DNA from: Syntrophaceae bacterium UBA4059
Lineage (GTDB): Bacteria > Desulfobacterota > Syntrophia > Syntrophales > Smithellaceae
Assembly (NCBI GenBank): GCA_002382045.1
Contig: DFZJ01000152.1
Span: 557 to 6,324, forward strand
Length of the DNA: 5,768 nucleotides
Direction: 5' to 3'
Below, one piece after another: positions 1 to 4,962 of the stretch. The first letter of the stretch is position 1; the number at the start of each line of letters is the position of its first letter. A program made the translations under genes and the position numbers. Under the pieces are notes generated by a model. That model saw nothing but the letters and a program-made list of their open reading frames with translations. It did not search any database and was not told the origin of the DNA.

Positions 1-474
1 GAAAAAGGTTTCAAGCAGAGCATGGCCAAAGGACCCAAACTGGAGTTCCCGATTACCGGTGTTAAAGTCGTTATCAATGACGGCGCCTCCCACGCGGTGG
101 ATTCATCGGATATGGCCTTTCAGGCGGCTGCACGCGGCGCTTTCAAGGATGCTTATTTGCGGGCCAAACCGGTTGTTCATGAACCGATTATGAAAGTCGT
201 TGTGGAATCACCGGTGGAATTTCAAGGGTCTGTTATGGGGCTTCTGAATCAGCGCCGCGGTATGATTATCGGCTCTCAGGACGAAGGGGTGATGTGCGTG
301 ATTGAAGCTCAGGTACCGTTGGGGGAAATGTTCGGCTTTTCGACCATCCTGCGGTCATCCACACAGGGCAAGGCGCAGTTTACGATGGAGTTTGCTCTTT
401 ATCGCCAGGTGCCGCAGTCGATTGCGGAAAAAATCGCCCTCGAAGTCGCTCAAAATAAGAAAACAGCGGCATAA
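1..474 (+). CDS. fusA: Elongation factor G, C-terminal part (5' end outside window)
   Basis: GTPase that moves tRNA and mRNA through the ribosome during translation; cytoplasmic. The frame is open from base 1, so the 157 residues seen are the C-terminal part of a protein usually near 690 residues. Residues 1-60 belong to domain IV, with the tip-loop motif HAVDSSDMAF at 31-40 (HDVDSS in the E. coli protein). Domain V starts near EPIMKVVVE (61-69) and carries GLLNQRRG (80-87), then VPLGEMFGFSTILRSSTQGK (105-124) and the conserved TMEF (128-131). An ATG at 22 lies inside the gene and is not a start. The GTPase domain is off the window. Downstream comes an unknown ATPase, not tuf, so this may be a stand-alone or second EF-G rather than the str-operon copy; the ribosome-recycling or EF-G2 role cannot be decided from this end. 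Identity is certain from the motifs; the symbol is the generic one. Confidence 0.95.
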   Translation, partial: EKGFKQSMAKGPKLEFPITGVKVVINDGASHAVDSSDMAFQAAARGAFKDAYLRAKPVVHEPIMKVVVESPVEFQGSVMGLLNQRRGMIIGSQDEGVMCVIEAQVPLGEMFGFSTILRSSTQGKAQFTMEFALYRQVPQSIAEKIALEVAQNKKTAA

Positions 475-477
475 AAA

Positions 478-507
478 GGTTCCAGGCACGAGTTTCAAGG
501 TGCAAGG
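478..507. repeat. Degenerate short tandem units between the EF-G and ATPase genes
   Basis: The 113-base gap between the EF-G stop and the ATPase start contains three related short units: GTTCCAGG (479-486), GTTTCAAGG (492-500) and GTGCAAGG (500-507). The pattern resembles decayed GTTCAAGG-type spacers. No hairpin with a T-run is present here, so I see no terminator separating the two genes, which may be co-transcribed. Function unknown; it could be chance similarity. Confidence 0.3.
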
Positions 508-576
508 CAACAAAGAAGATGATGGCAGTTGGCAGAGCGTTAAGACGGGAAGACAATGTTATCCATTTAACTTATG

Positions 577-580
577 AGGA
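577..580 (+). promoter_or_regulatory. Ribosome binding site that decides the ATPase start
   Basis: AGGA at 577-580 lies 7 bases before the ATG at 588 but only 1 base before the in-frame ATG at 582. The next upstream in-frame ATG pair (519, 522) has only a weak purine stretch in front of it. Spacing therefore favours 588. Confidence 0.5.
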
Positions 581-587
581 TATGATC

Positions 588-1283
588 ATGATTAAAAAAG
601 AAATCATTCAACGCAATCCGCTTTTGAATCTTGGATTTGACAATGAATATATTTTACAAAGCGGCGGTTTTGGCGCCGTGTTGGCCCATGCCGGGGTAGG
701 CAAAACCGCCTTGCTGGTTCAGATGGCGCTTCATGCCATGATGAATGAACAGCCTGTTTTGCATGTCAGCTTAAATGACGCAGTCAGCAAGGTGGATGTC
801 TGGTATCGTGAATTATTTAACGATATGTCGTCAAAATATGATTCGGCGGAAGCCATGGAATATTGGGAGAGCATTCTCAATTATCGTTTCATTATGACTT
901 TTCGTGTTGAAGGTTTCAGTGTGCCAAAGCTGGAAGAAAGACTGACCGATCTGATGCAGCAGAATATTTTCAAGCCGCACACGATTATTCTGGACGGCTT
1001 GAAATTTGATGAATCCGGACGCGGCCTGCTTCTGGAATTAAAAGAACTGGCCAAAAAATATTCCATGCGCATCTGGTTTACGGTCCACACGCATCGTCAC
1101 GAACCACCCAAGGAAGACGGATTGCCCCTTTCATTCCTGCATGTAGAGGATTTATTCGATGTGCTGGTGCAGCTGGCGGCCAAAGGTCCGGAAGTCTATA
1201 TCAAGGCCCTGAAGGGTCGGTCGCCCAACGCGAAACAGGATGCGTTGCTGCTTGATCCGGCAACGATGCTGATCAAAGAATAG
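588..1283 (+). CDS. Uncharacterised P-loop ATPase (RecA/KaiC-like fold), 231 aa
   Basis: I do not recognise a named family beyond P-loop NTPase. Numbered from the ATG at 588, a Walker A motif AHAGVGKT sits at 33-40, preceded by a Gly-rich strand (SGGFGAVL, 25-32). A Walker B-like strand HTIILDG is at 131-137 with Asp136 at its end. A later strand RIWFTVHTHRHE (161-172) could supply a sensor, and a C-terminal beta segment is near VYIKALKGR (203-211). This order (A, helix, B, sensor strand) fits a compact RecA/KaiC-type ATPase core without a DNA-binding or second domain. There is no signal peptide or membrane segment, so it is probably cytoplasmic. In-frame ATGs at 519 and 582 give longer versions; 588 has the best ribosome-site spacing. 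It lies 113 bases after EF-G on the same strand with no visible terminator, so it could be co-transcribed, and it ends 18 bases before a strong terminator. ATP binding is well supported; the biological role is unknown. Confidence 0.85.
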   Translation: MIKKEIIQRNPLLNLGFDNEYILQSGGFGAVLAHAGVGKTALLVQMALHAMMNEQPVLHVSLNDAVSKVDVWYRELFNDMSSKYDSAEAMEYWESILNYRFIMTFRVEGFSVPKLEERLTDLMQQNIFKPHTIILDGLKFDESGRGLLLELKELAKKYSMRIWFTVHTHRHEPPKEDGLPLSFLHVEDLFDVLVQLAAKGPEVYIKALKGRSPNAKQDALLLDPATMLIKE

Positions 1284-1301
1284 CGGCTTTGGAATAATCT
1301 G

Positions 1302-1343
1302 AATACAAAATCCCCCGCTGATTTCAGCGGGGGATTTTGTATT
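1302..1343. terminator. Bidirectional rho-independent terminator between convergent genes
   Basis: A perfect 19-bp inverted repeat (1302-1320 paired with 1325-1343) encloses a 4-base ATTT loop. The core stem is TCCCCCGCTG/CAGCGGGGGA. On the + strand the GC core is followed by TTTT at 1335-1338; read on the - strand it is followed by the complement of AAAA at 1307-1310. It therefore suits both the ATPase gene (stop at 1283) and the convergent ligase gene (stop at 1377). Confidence 0.92.
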
Positions 1344-1376
1344 CCTTATCTGGACGCAGGGATGTTAATCCTCCCG

Positions 1377-3212
1377 TTACTCTTTGTAGAGATCTTCCAG
1401 TATCTTCCCGTATTTTTCCATGACGACCTGACGTTTGAGTTTCATGGTTTGAGTCAGCATGCCGTTATCCAGCGTGAAATCTTCCAGGATAAACTCAAAT
1501 TTGCGGGGAATCTCATAGGACCCCACTGTTTTTTTGAGATGGTTCTGTACCTCAGCAGTCAACAGGTCCTTGAATTTTTGGCCTGCGGGATTAGAATGAT
1601 CAAAAAGATCTTCAGGCTTGACGGACAGGTCAAGTTCGGTTGCCAGATGTTGCAGTAGTTTCATGTCGGGCACAATTAACCCCACATTGTATTCATGCCC
1701 CGCCCCGGTGATGACTGCGTTTAAAATCCAGGGCAAAACCTTCATTTCCAGTTCAACGGTATCCGGATGGATGTATTTGCCATTGGCCAGTTTATATTCT
1801 TCCTTGAACCGGCCGGTGATGAATAAAAATCCATCATCATCCAGACGTCCCCGATCCCCGGTGCGCACCCCCCGCATGCCGTTTTGTTCTACGATCACTT
1901 CTTGGGTTTGTTCCGGTTTGTTGTGGTACCCGATCATACATTGGGGCCCGAAACAAAGGATCTCACCATCATCGCTATCTGCACCTGTCCGTGAGCGATC
2001 AATAACGACTTTGGTTTTGTTAATCGGTTTTCCGACCGATCCCAGACGATTACCCATTAAAGGAGAGTTGATGGTAATGGCCGGAGATGTTTCGCTCAAG
2101 CCATAGGCATCATAGGTTGGGATTCCTACATCGATAAAGAATTTGGCAATTTCGACGTTCATCGGGGCGCTGCCGGCGACAGCGTTTTCCAGGCATCCTC
2201 CAAAGCGGGCCCTGATTTTTTTGAAGACGATTTTATCCAGGATTTTATATTTCAAATTTTCTTTGCCGGTTTCCCGTTTGAGTTTAGCCGCTGCCAGCGC
2301 TGCTTCAAAGAGCTTCAGTTTTATCCCGCCTTCTTCCCTCATTTTGGCCCAGACGCCATTATGAACTTTGTTGAAGACCCGGGGCACAGTGGTCATGAAC
2401 GTGGGTTGGATTTTGGGCAGATCGTCAATTAAAGTCTCGACTGATCCCATAATGCCAATGGAACCCCCTCTCAGGATAAAAGCATGTAAATCGGCCGTAA
2501 TCCCGAAAGAGTGCGCCCAGGGAAGAATTGAAACACACCTGCTCTTTTCGGTCAGGTTCAAAAACCAGGCCAGAGCGCCTTTGACGTTTTCCGCCAGGTT
2601 TCCATGAGAAAGAAGAACGCCTTTGGGTTCGCCCGTTGTACCTGACGTATAGATGAGTACGGCAACATCACTGTGTTTGGGATGCATGGAAGGAACGGGC
2701 TTTCCTGCCCCTTTTTTTTCCAGCGCCGCCATGGTGTTTTCCCCTGAACCCTCAATCAGATAGGTTTGTTTCAGTGTGGGGATTTCTGCGGGAAAATCTT
2801 TCACTTTTTCCAGAATTTCCGGTTTGGATACAAACAGGATCTTGACCTCGGCATCTTTAACAATATATTTCCACATCGAAACCAATTCTTTTTCATACAT
2901 GGGTACGTATGCAGCCCCTAAGCCCTGGGTGGCGATCTCGCCGATCAACCACTCTTTACGGTTATTGGCGATAATCCCGACCGTGTCTCCTGCCTTGACC
3001 CCGATCGCTGATAGTCCGGCCCGCAAATTATTCACACGGGTTGCTATTTGACTATAGGTTACCCATTGATAAATCCCGGCATTGTCTTTCTCGCCAATGA
3101 GCAGATTATTTGCGTATTGCGAGGCGCTGTTCTCAAAAATATCCACCAGATTATCCGGGGCTTCATATTTGCTGCTGTACTCACCATATTCAAAAATCGC
3201 CATAAACTTCAC
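1377..3212 (-). CDS. Long-chain acyl-CoA synthetase (AMP-forming), 611 aa
   Basis: Activates fatty acids: fatty acid + ATP + CoA gives acyl-CoA, AMP and pyrophosphate through an acyl-adenylate. It belongs to the ANL (acyl/aryl-CoA synthetase, NRPS adenylation, luciferase) superfamily, and its length and motifs fit the FAA1/ACSL long-chain group. The ATP-binding loop YTSGTTGEPKG is at 188-198, DAYGLSETSP at 368-377 (catalytic-type Glu374), TGDRG at 451-455 (Asp453 binds the ribose in the family), and the hinge GRFKEEYKLANGKYI at 467-481. The C-terminal NGMLTQTMKLKR (583-594) holds the likely adenylation lysine Lys591. All core motifs are intact. No signal peptide is seen; such enzymes are cytosolic or membrane-associated. 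It is alone on the - strand, convergent to the ATPase gene and sharing its terminator. Chain-length preference cannot be read from sequence. In a syntrophic or sulfate-reducing host it would feed beta-oxidation, but that is inference. Confidence 0.95.
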   Translation of the reverse strand: MKFMAIFEYGEYSSKYEAPDNLVDIFENSASQYANNLLIGEKDNAGIYQWVTYSQIATRVNNLRAGLSAIGVKAGDTVGIIANNRKEWLIGEIATQGLGAAYVPMYEKELVSMWKYIVKDAEVKILFVSKPEILEKVKDFPAEIPTLKQTYLIEGSGENTMAALEKKGAGKPVPSMHPKHSDVAVLIYTSGTTGEPKGVLLSHGNLAENVKGALAWFLNLTEKSRCVSILPWAHSFGITADLHAFILRGGSIGIMGSVETLIDDLPKIQPTFMTTVPRVFNKVHNGVWAKMREEGGIKLKLFEAALAAAKLKRETGKENLKYKILDKIVFKKIRARFGGCLENAVAGSAPMNVEIAKFFIDVGIPTYDAYGLSETSPAITINSPLMGNRLGSVGKPINKTKVVIDRSRTGADSDDGEILCFGPQCMIGYHNKPEQTQEVIVEQNGMRGVRTGDRGRLDDDGFLFITGRFKEEYKLANGKYIHPDTVELEMKVLPWILNAVITGAGHEYNVGLIVPDMKLLQHLATELDLSVKPEDLFDHSNPAGQKFKDLLTAEVQNHLKKTVGSYEIPRKFEFILEDFTLDNGMLTQTMKLKRQVVMEKYGKILEDLYKE

Positions 3213-3215
3213 CGT

Positions 3216-3219
3216 TCCT
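3216..3219 (-). promoter_or_regulatory. Ribosome binding site of the ligase gene; start is ambiguous
   Basis: On the - strand AAAGGA (3221-3216) precedes two in-frame starts: GTG at 3212-3210, 3 bases after AGGA, and ATG at 3203-3201, 12 bases after it. Neither spacing is ideal. The ATG would shorten the protein by three residues, and homologue alignment would not change the function. Confidence 0.45.
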
Positions 3220-3221
3220 TT

Positions 3222-3359
3222 CGAAATTTTTCATTCAAAGTTACTGAAAGCTTAATTAAAAATATTTATTAAGTTATCTGTTGTTGTACGTTAGTAAACA
3301 CGTTAAGCAAGGCGCTTTTTTACATGACGACGGTTTTTGAGATCTTGTTCCATTCAAAG
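3222..3359. other. AT-rich upstream region of the ligase gene
   Basis: This stretch separates the ligase start from the repeat-rich area and must hold the ligase promoter (reading leftwards) unless transcription enters from further away. It is very AT-rich around 3237-3296. I could not find a pair of -35/-10 hexamers with good spacing on the - strand. A weak AAGC/GCTT stem followed by Ts near 3305-3321 is too short to call a terminator. No gene is supported here. Confidence 0.4.
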
Positions 3360-3414
3360 GATTGTGGCAAAAGGAGAGTTCCTATTTTAGATAAGAACAT
3401 CCTTTGCGACAATC
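3360..3414. repeat. 55-base imperfect palindrome (long hairpin)
   Basis: The outer arms GATTGTGGCAAAAGGA (3360-3375) and TCCTTTGCGACAATC (3400-3414) are complementary apart from one gap and one mismatch. The inner arms GTTCCTAT (3378-3385) and ATAAGAAC (3391-3398) match with one mismatch around a TTTAG loop. Together they make one stem of about 24-26 positions. Neither end is followed by a T-run, so it is not an intrinsic terminator. It may be a decayed mobile palindrome or a structured RNA segment; no family is recognised. Confidence 0.6.
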
Positions 3415-3510
3415 GAAGAATATGGATAACGCGTTGGTAAGTCAAGATATTTTTAATTTCACAATTTACGTGGTGTGTGGTGTAGATGTTGGGAAAATCT
3501 ATCTTCTTTG

Positions 3511-3544
3511 TCATTGCGAGGCGCACCTTGTGCGCCGCGGCAAT
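3511..3544. repeat. REP-like palindrome, TCATTGCGAGG...GGCAATC type
   Basis: The outer arms ATTGC (3513-3517) and GCAAT (3540-3544) enclose an inner stem GGCGCAC (3520-3526)/GTGCGCC (3530-3536) with small internal loops. The opening TCATTGCGAGG and closing GCAATC are the hallmark of an intergenic palindromic repeat I recall from many proteobacterial and other genomes, where the middle varies. One copy is seen here, so genome-wide repetition is from memory, not from this window. Open frames crossing it are by-products. Confidence 0.65.
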
Positions 3545-3578
3545 CTTATAGCTCGCTGTTGTCCAATTCTATGCGGTG

Positions 3579-3756
3579 CGGCAGTTGGAGGGGCATCCAA
3601 ACGCTCCAAATGCCCTGCAACTGTGGCTCTAAGGCTCATTACGCGGCAGCCGAAAACTCGCCTGCGGCTCAGACAGTTCGTCTGTCTGATGCTCCATTTC
3701 GCCAAGAGACACAACATTTGGGTATAGTCGCTTATTGCATGCCCCTCCAACTGCCG
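3579..3756. repeat. 178-bp element with perfect 18-bp terminal inverted repeats
   Basis: The left arm at 3579-3596 (CGGCAGTTGGAGGGGCAT) is the exact reverse complement of 3739-3756. The match may extend outward imperfectly (AATTCTA at 3565-3571 versus the complement of TAGAAATT at 3760-3767). A second, imperfect partner of the left arm lies just inside it (3610-3623, ATGCCCTGCAACTG), and an internal hairpin TCAGACAG (3669-3676)/CTGTCTGA (3682-3689) sits in the centre. There is no protein-coding content: the frames open here lack recognisable domains. No clear target-site duplication flanks it. It could be a MITE-like non-autonomous element or a composite palindromic repeat; the inverted repeat is certain, the mobile nature is inferred. 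Confidence 0.65.
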
Positions 3757-3777
3757 TTTAGAAATTTAATAAGAGTC

Positions 3778-3797
3778 ATACTGGCGTAGGCCGGTAT
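3778..3797. repeat. Short palindromic repeat, GTCATAC(C/T)GGC...GCCGGTAT type
   Basis: ATACTGGC (3778-3785) pairs with GCCGGTAT (3790-3797) through one G-U wobble around a 4-base GTAG loop. With the preceding GTC it resembles the common dispersed repeat GTCATACCGGC...GCCGGTATCCAG that I recall from other proteobacterial genomes. It abuts the TPR gene remnant and may have replaced or cut its 5' part. Confidence 0.55.
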
Positions 3798-3997
3798 TGA
3801 ACTGGATTGGTTTAATAAAGCAGCCGCATTGTGGGATGGGGATAAATTTACCGATCCCAAGAGGGCAATTGAATATTTGAGTAATGCTATTAAATCATGG
3901 TAACGACACTCTTGGCTGCCGTGATGCGCAATATGCATGTACATTAGGAGATTGCCGCTTGTTGGACGTTGCTAAAGGAGAGGGAGGATGCCGTTAA
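3790..3997 (+). pseudogene. Remnant of a TPR-repeat protein gene, middle deleted and frameshifted
   Basis: Two pieces in different frames lie back to back. The first (3790-3900) reads a TPR-type helix pair, with LDWFNKAAALWDGDKF and then DPKRAIEYLSNAIKSW, before TAA at 3901-3903. The pattern A-I-x-x-L-x-x-A-I is the second half of a TPR unit. The second piece, one base out of frame (3902-3994, stop TAA 3995-3997), reads LGCRDAQYACTLGDCRLLDVA and then KGEGGCR. That matches, from memory, the Cys-rich C-terminal tail (C-x-D-A-Q-x-A-C-x-L-G-x-C) of exported TPR proteins in Deltaproteobacteria. The several 34-residue TPR units that normally separate these parts are missing, and the signal peptide end is replaced by a palindromic repeat with a TAG at 3787-3789. 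TPR proteins mediate protein-protein contacts. No start codon with a ribosome site is present, so I call it dead. Confidence 0.65.
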
Positions 3998-4122
3998 TAT
4001 AAAATTCTCAACATTGGCGATCATAAATCAAGAGAGTAAATGGTTCAGTATAATTTAGAAGCATCAGAAAGATATTGAAATGAATTTCAGAAACATTACA
4101 GATAATGAAGTAAGGGCGCAAA

Positions 4123-4674
4123 ATGGAGTCAGAATTTGATATTGGTTATATCGAGATATTACCTGAAACGGCAAAACTAATAAGTGAAAAGGAGTTCTTG
4201 TCTCTTGACAGAATTAATCCGTTTATAAAATATTGGCCTACTCGTGTTTTTCTCACTGGTTTTCCTGCACAGATGGTTCCCCGAGAATCTGCGTGCTAGA
4301 ATGAATTTACTCTGGATGCAATTGGTTATCTTACGGAAACAAAAAAGCTCAATGAGTTAAAGTGCGAATACGATGAATTAAGCGATATCTTTGTCGATTA
4401 CGAACTCAATTCAATATTTGTTGAAAAACAAACAGGTAAGGCAATGCCAGAACCATTTGGCTTAAGCGGTGGAGGATTATGGGCATTGCCGATTACTCAA
4501 CAGGGTGAATTATGGACGCCAGATAACGCCATGCTCATTGGGATCGAGAAAAGTTGGTTCTCGAAATCACAAATGGTTCGTTGCACACAGATGCAACATT
4601 GGCTTAGGTGTGTTGCTAATGATTATCCTGATTTAGAAAAGATTATCACTGACTGTTTAGAACTAAAAAAATAG
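4123..4674 (+). pseudogene. Trypsin-like-protease-type frame, N-terminally truncated, with in-frame TAG
   Basis: One frame continues for 183 codons from ATG 4123 to TAG 4672-4674, broken only by TAG at codon 59 (4297-4299). After the break the frame stays clean for 124 codons, so it is a single former gene. FDIGYIEI (codons 5-12) resembles the catalytic-Asp strand of chymotrypsin-fold proteases, FLTGFPAQ (43-50) a core strand, and PFGLSGGGLW (111-120) the GxSGG catalytic-serine loop (Ser115). LIGIEKSWF follows as the next strand. The strand with the catalytic His should lie upstream, but the frame is closed by TAA at 4111-4113 and no His motif appears in 3998-4122. AAGGG at 4112-4116 is a possible ribosome site, 6 bases before the ATG. 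The sequence is AT-rich compared with the flanking genes. The protease assignment is from motif pattern only; decay is the simplest reading of the TAG, readthrough the alternative. Confidence 0.6.
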
Positions 4675-4904
4675 AACAAAGGTGTTAAAAACTAAAAATA
4701 TCTCAAATGATGAGTAAATTTCATGGGGACTGCAAGTTTCGTTGACAGCAAATTAAATAATTGATGTGATAAGGAAAAATGAATGAGAATAATTACTGTA
4801 TGCTTGGAAATTATCCTAACCATCGGTATGATCCTTACGGTGGCCATACAAAACTAATATTCTTGTAATGCGTGGCTTCATGCCTGCAAGCACATGACTT
4901 AAAA
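4675..4904. other. AT-rich stretch after the protease relic
   Basis: Apart from the possible 24-codon frame listed separately, I see no recognisable gene in this stretch. A consensus-like TTGACA lies at 4742-4747; the best -10 candidate 17 bases further (TGTGAT, 4765-4770) matches only four of six positions and would place transcription start on top of the ribosome site at 4771-4775. It is not listed as a promoter for that reason. Confidence 0.35.
4783..4857 (+). CDS. Possible 24-residue hydrophobic membrane peptide
   Basis: AAGGA at 4771-4775 stands 7 bases before ATG 4783, an ideal spacing. The frame gives MRIITVCLEIILTIGMILTV followed by AIQN, a single hydrophobic segment (about residues 3-22) with one Glu. 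This is the profile of a small inner-membrane protein or a type I toxin-like peptide, but short hydrophobic frames arise by chance in AT-rich DNA. An overlapping ATG at 4779 gives a polar 29-residue frame with worse spacing (3 bases). No antisense RNA or partner is evident. Confidence 0.25.
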   Translation: MRIITVCLEIILTIGMILTVAIQN

Positions 4905-4909
4905 ACTGG

Positions 4910-4931
4910 ATTCCGGCTCGCTGGCCGGAAT
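4910..4931. repeat. Short palindromic repeat, GGATTCCGGC...GCCGGAATGAC type
   Basis: Perfect 8-bp arms ATTCCGGC (4910-4917) and GCCGGAAT (4924-4931) surround a TCGCTG loop, embedded in CTGGATTCCGGC...CCGGAATGACAAC. This is the typical form of a dispersed palindrome I recall from many proteobacterial intergenic regions. It lies just upstream of the thioredoxin-domain gene. No T-run follows, so terminator function is unlikely, although read-through RNA could fold here. Confidence 0.7.
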
Positions 4932-4953
4932 GACAACAACAGAAATTATTATT

Positions 4954-4958
4954 GGAGA
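4954..4958 (+). promoter_or_regulatory. Ribosome binding site of the thioredoxin-domain gene
   Basis: GGAGA at 4954-4958 precedes ATG 4963 by 4 bases (GGAG by 5). It supports this start, as does the match of the encoded N-terminus (NRLRNEKSPYLLQHAQNPVD) to the family's usual beginning. Confidence 0.75.
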
Positions 4959-4962
4959 AACC

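Noticed and set aside
519..587. Longer N-terminus for the ATPase from ATG 519
   Set aside because: Only a weak ribosome site precedes it, and the added residues look like translated intergenic sequence; 588 has AGGA at good spacing.
1618..2106. 162-codon open frame on the + strand inside the ligase gene
   Set aside because: It lies opposite the fully motif-bearing acyl-CoA synthetase, has no recognisable domain, and is a by-product of its codon use; the same applies to other + frames within 1362-3272.
3305..3321. Intrinsic terminator AAGC-loop-GCTT plus T-run
   Set aside because: The stem is only 4 bp, too weak, and no gene ends nearby on the + strand.
3360..3544. CRISPR array
   Set aside because: Repeats here are inverted, of different sequence and not regularly spaced; no direct-repeat/spacer pattern is found anywhere in the window.
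3579..3756. Integron attC site
   Set aside because: The palindrome suggested it, but the required GTTRRRY and RYYYAAC core sites are not present at the ends, and the span is longer than usual attC sites.
3404..3789. Overlapping open frames on both strands (107, 104 and 79 codons)
   Set aside because: They run through palindromic repeats and the 18-bp inverted-repeat element, and have no recognisable protein features.
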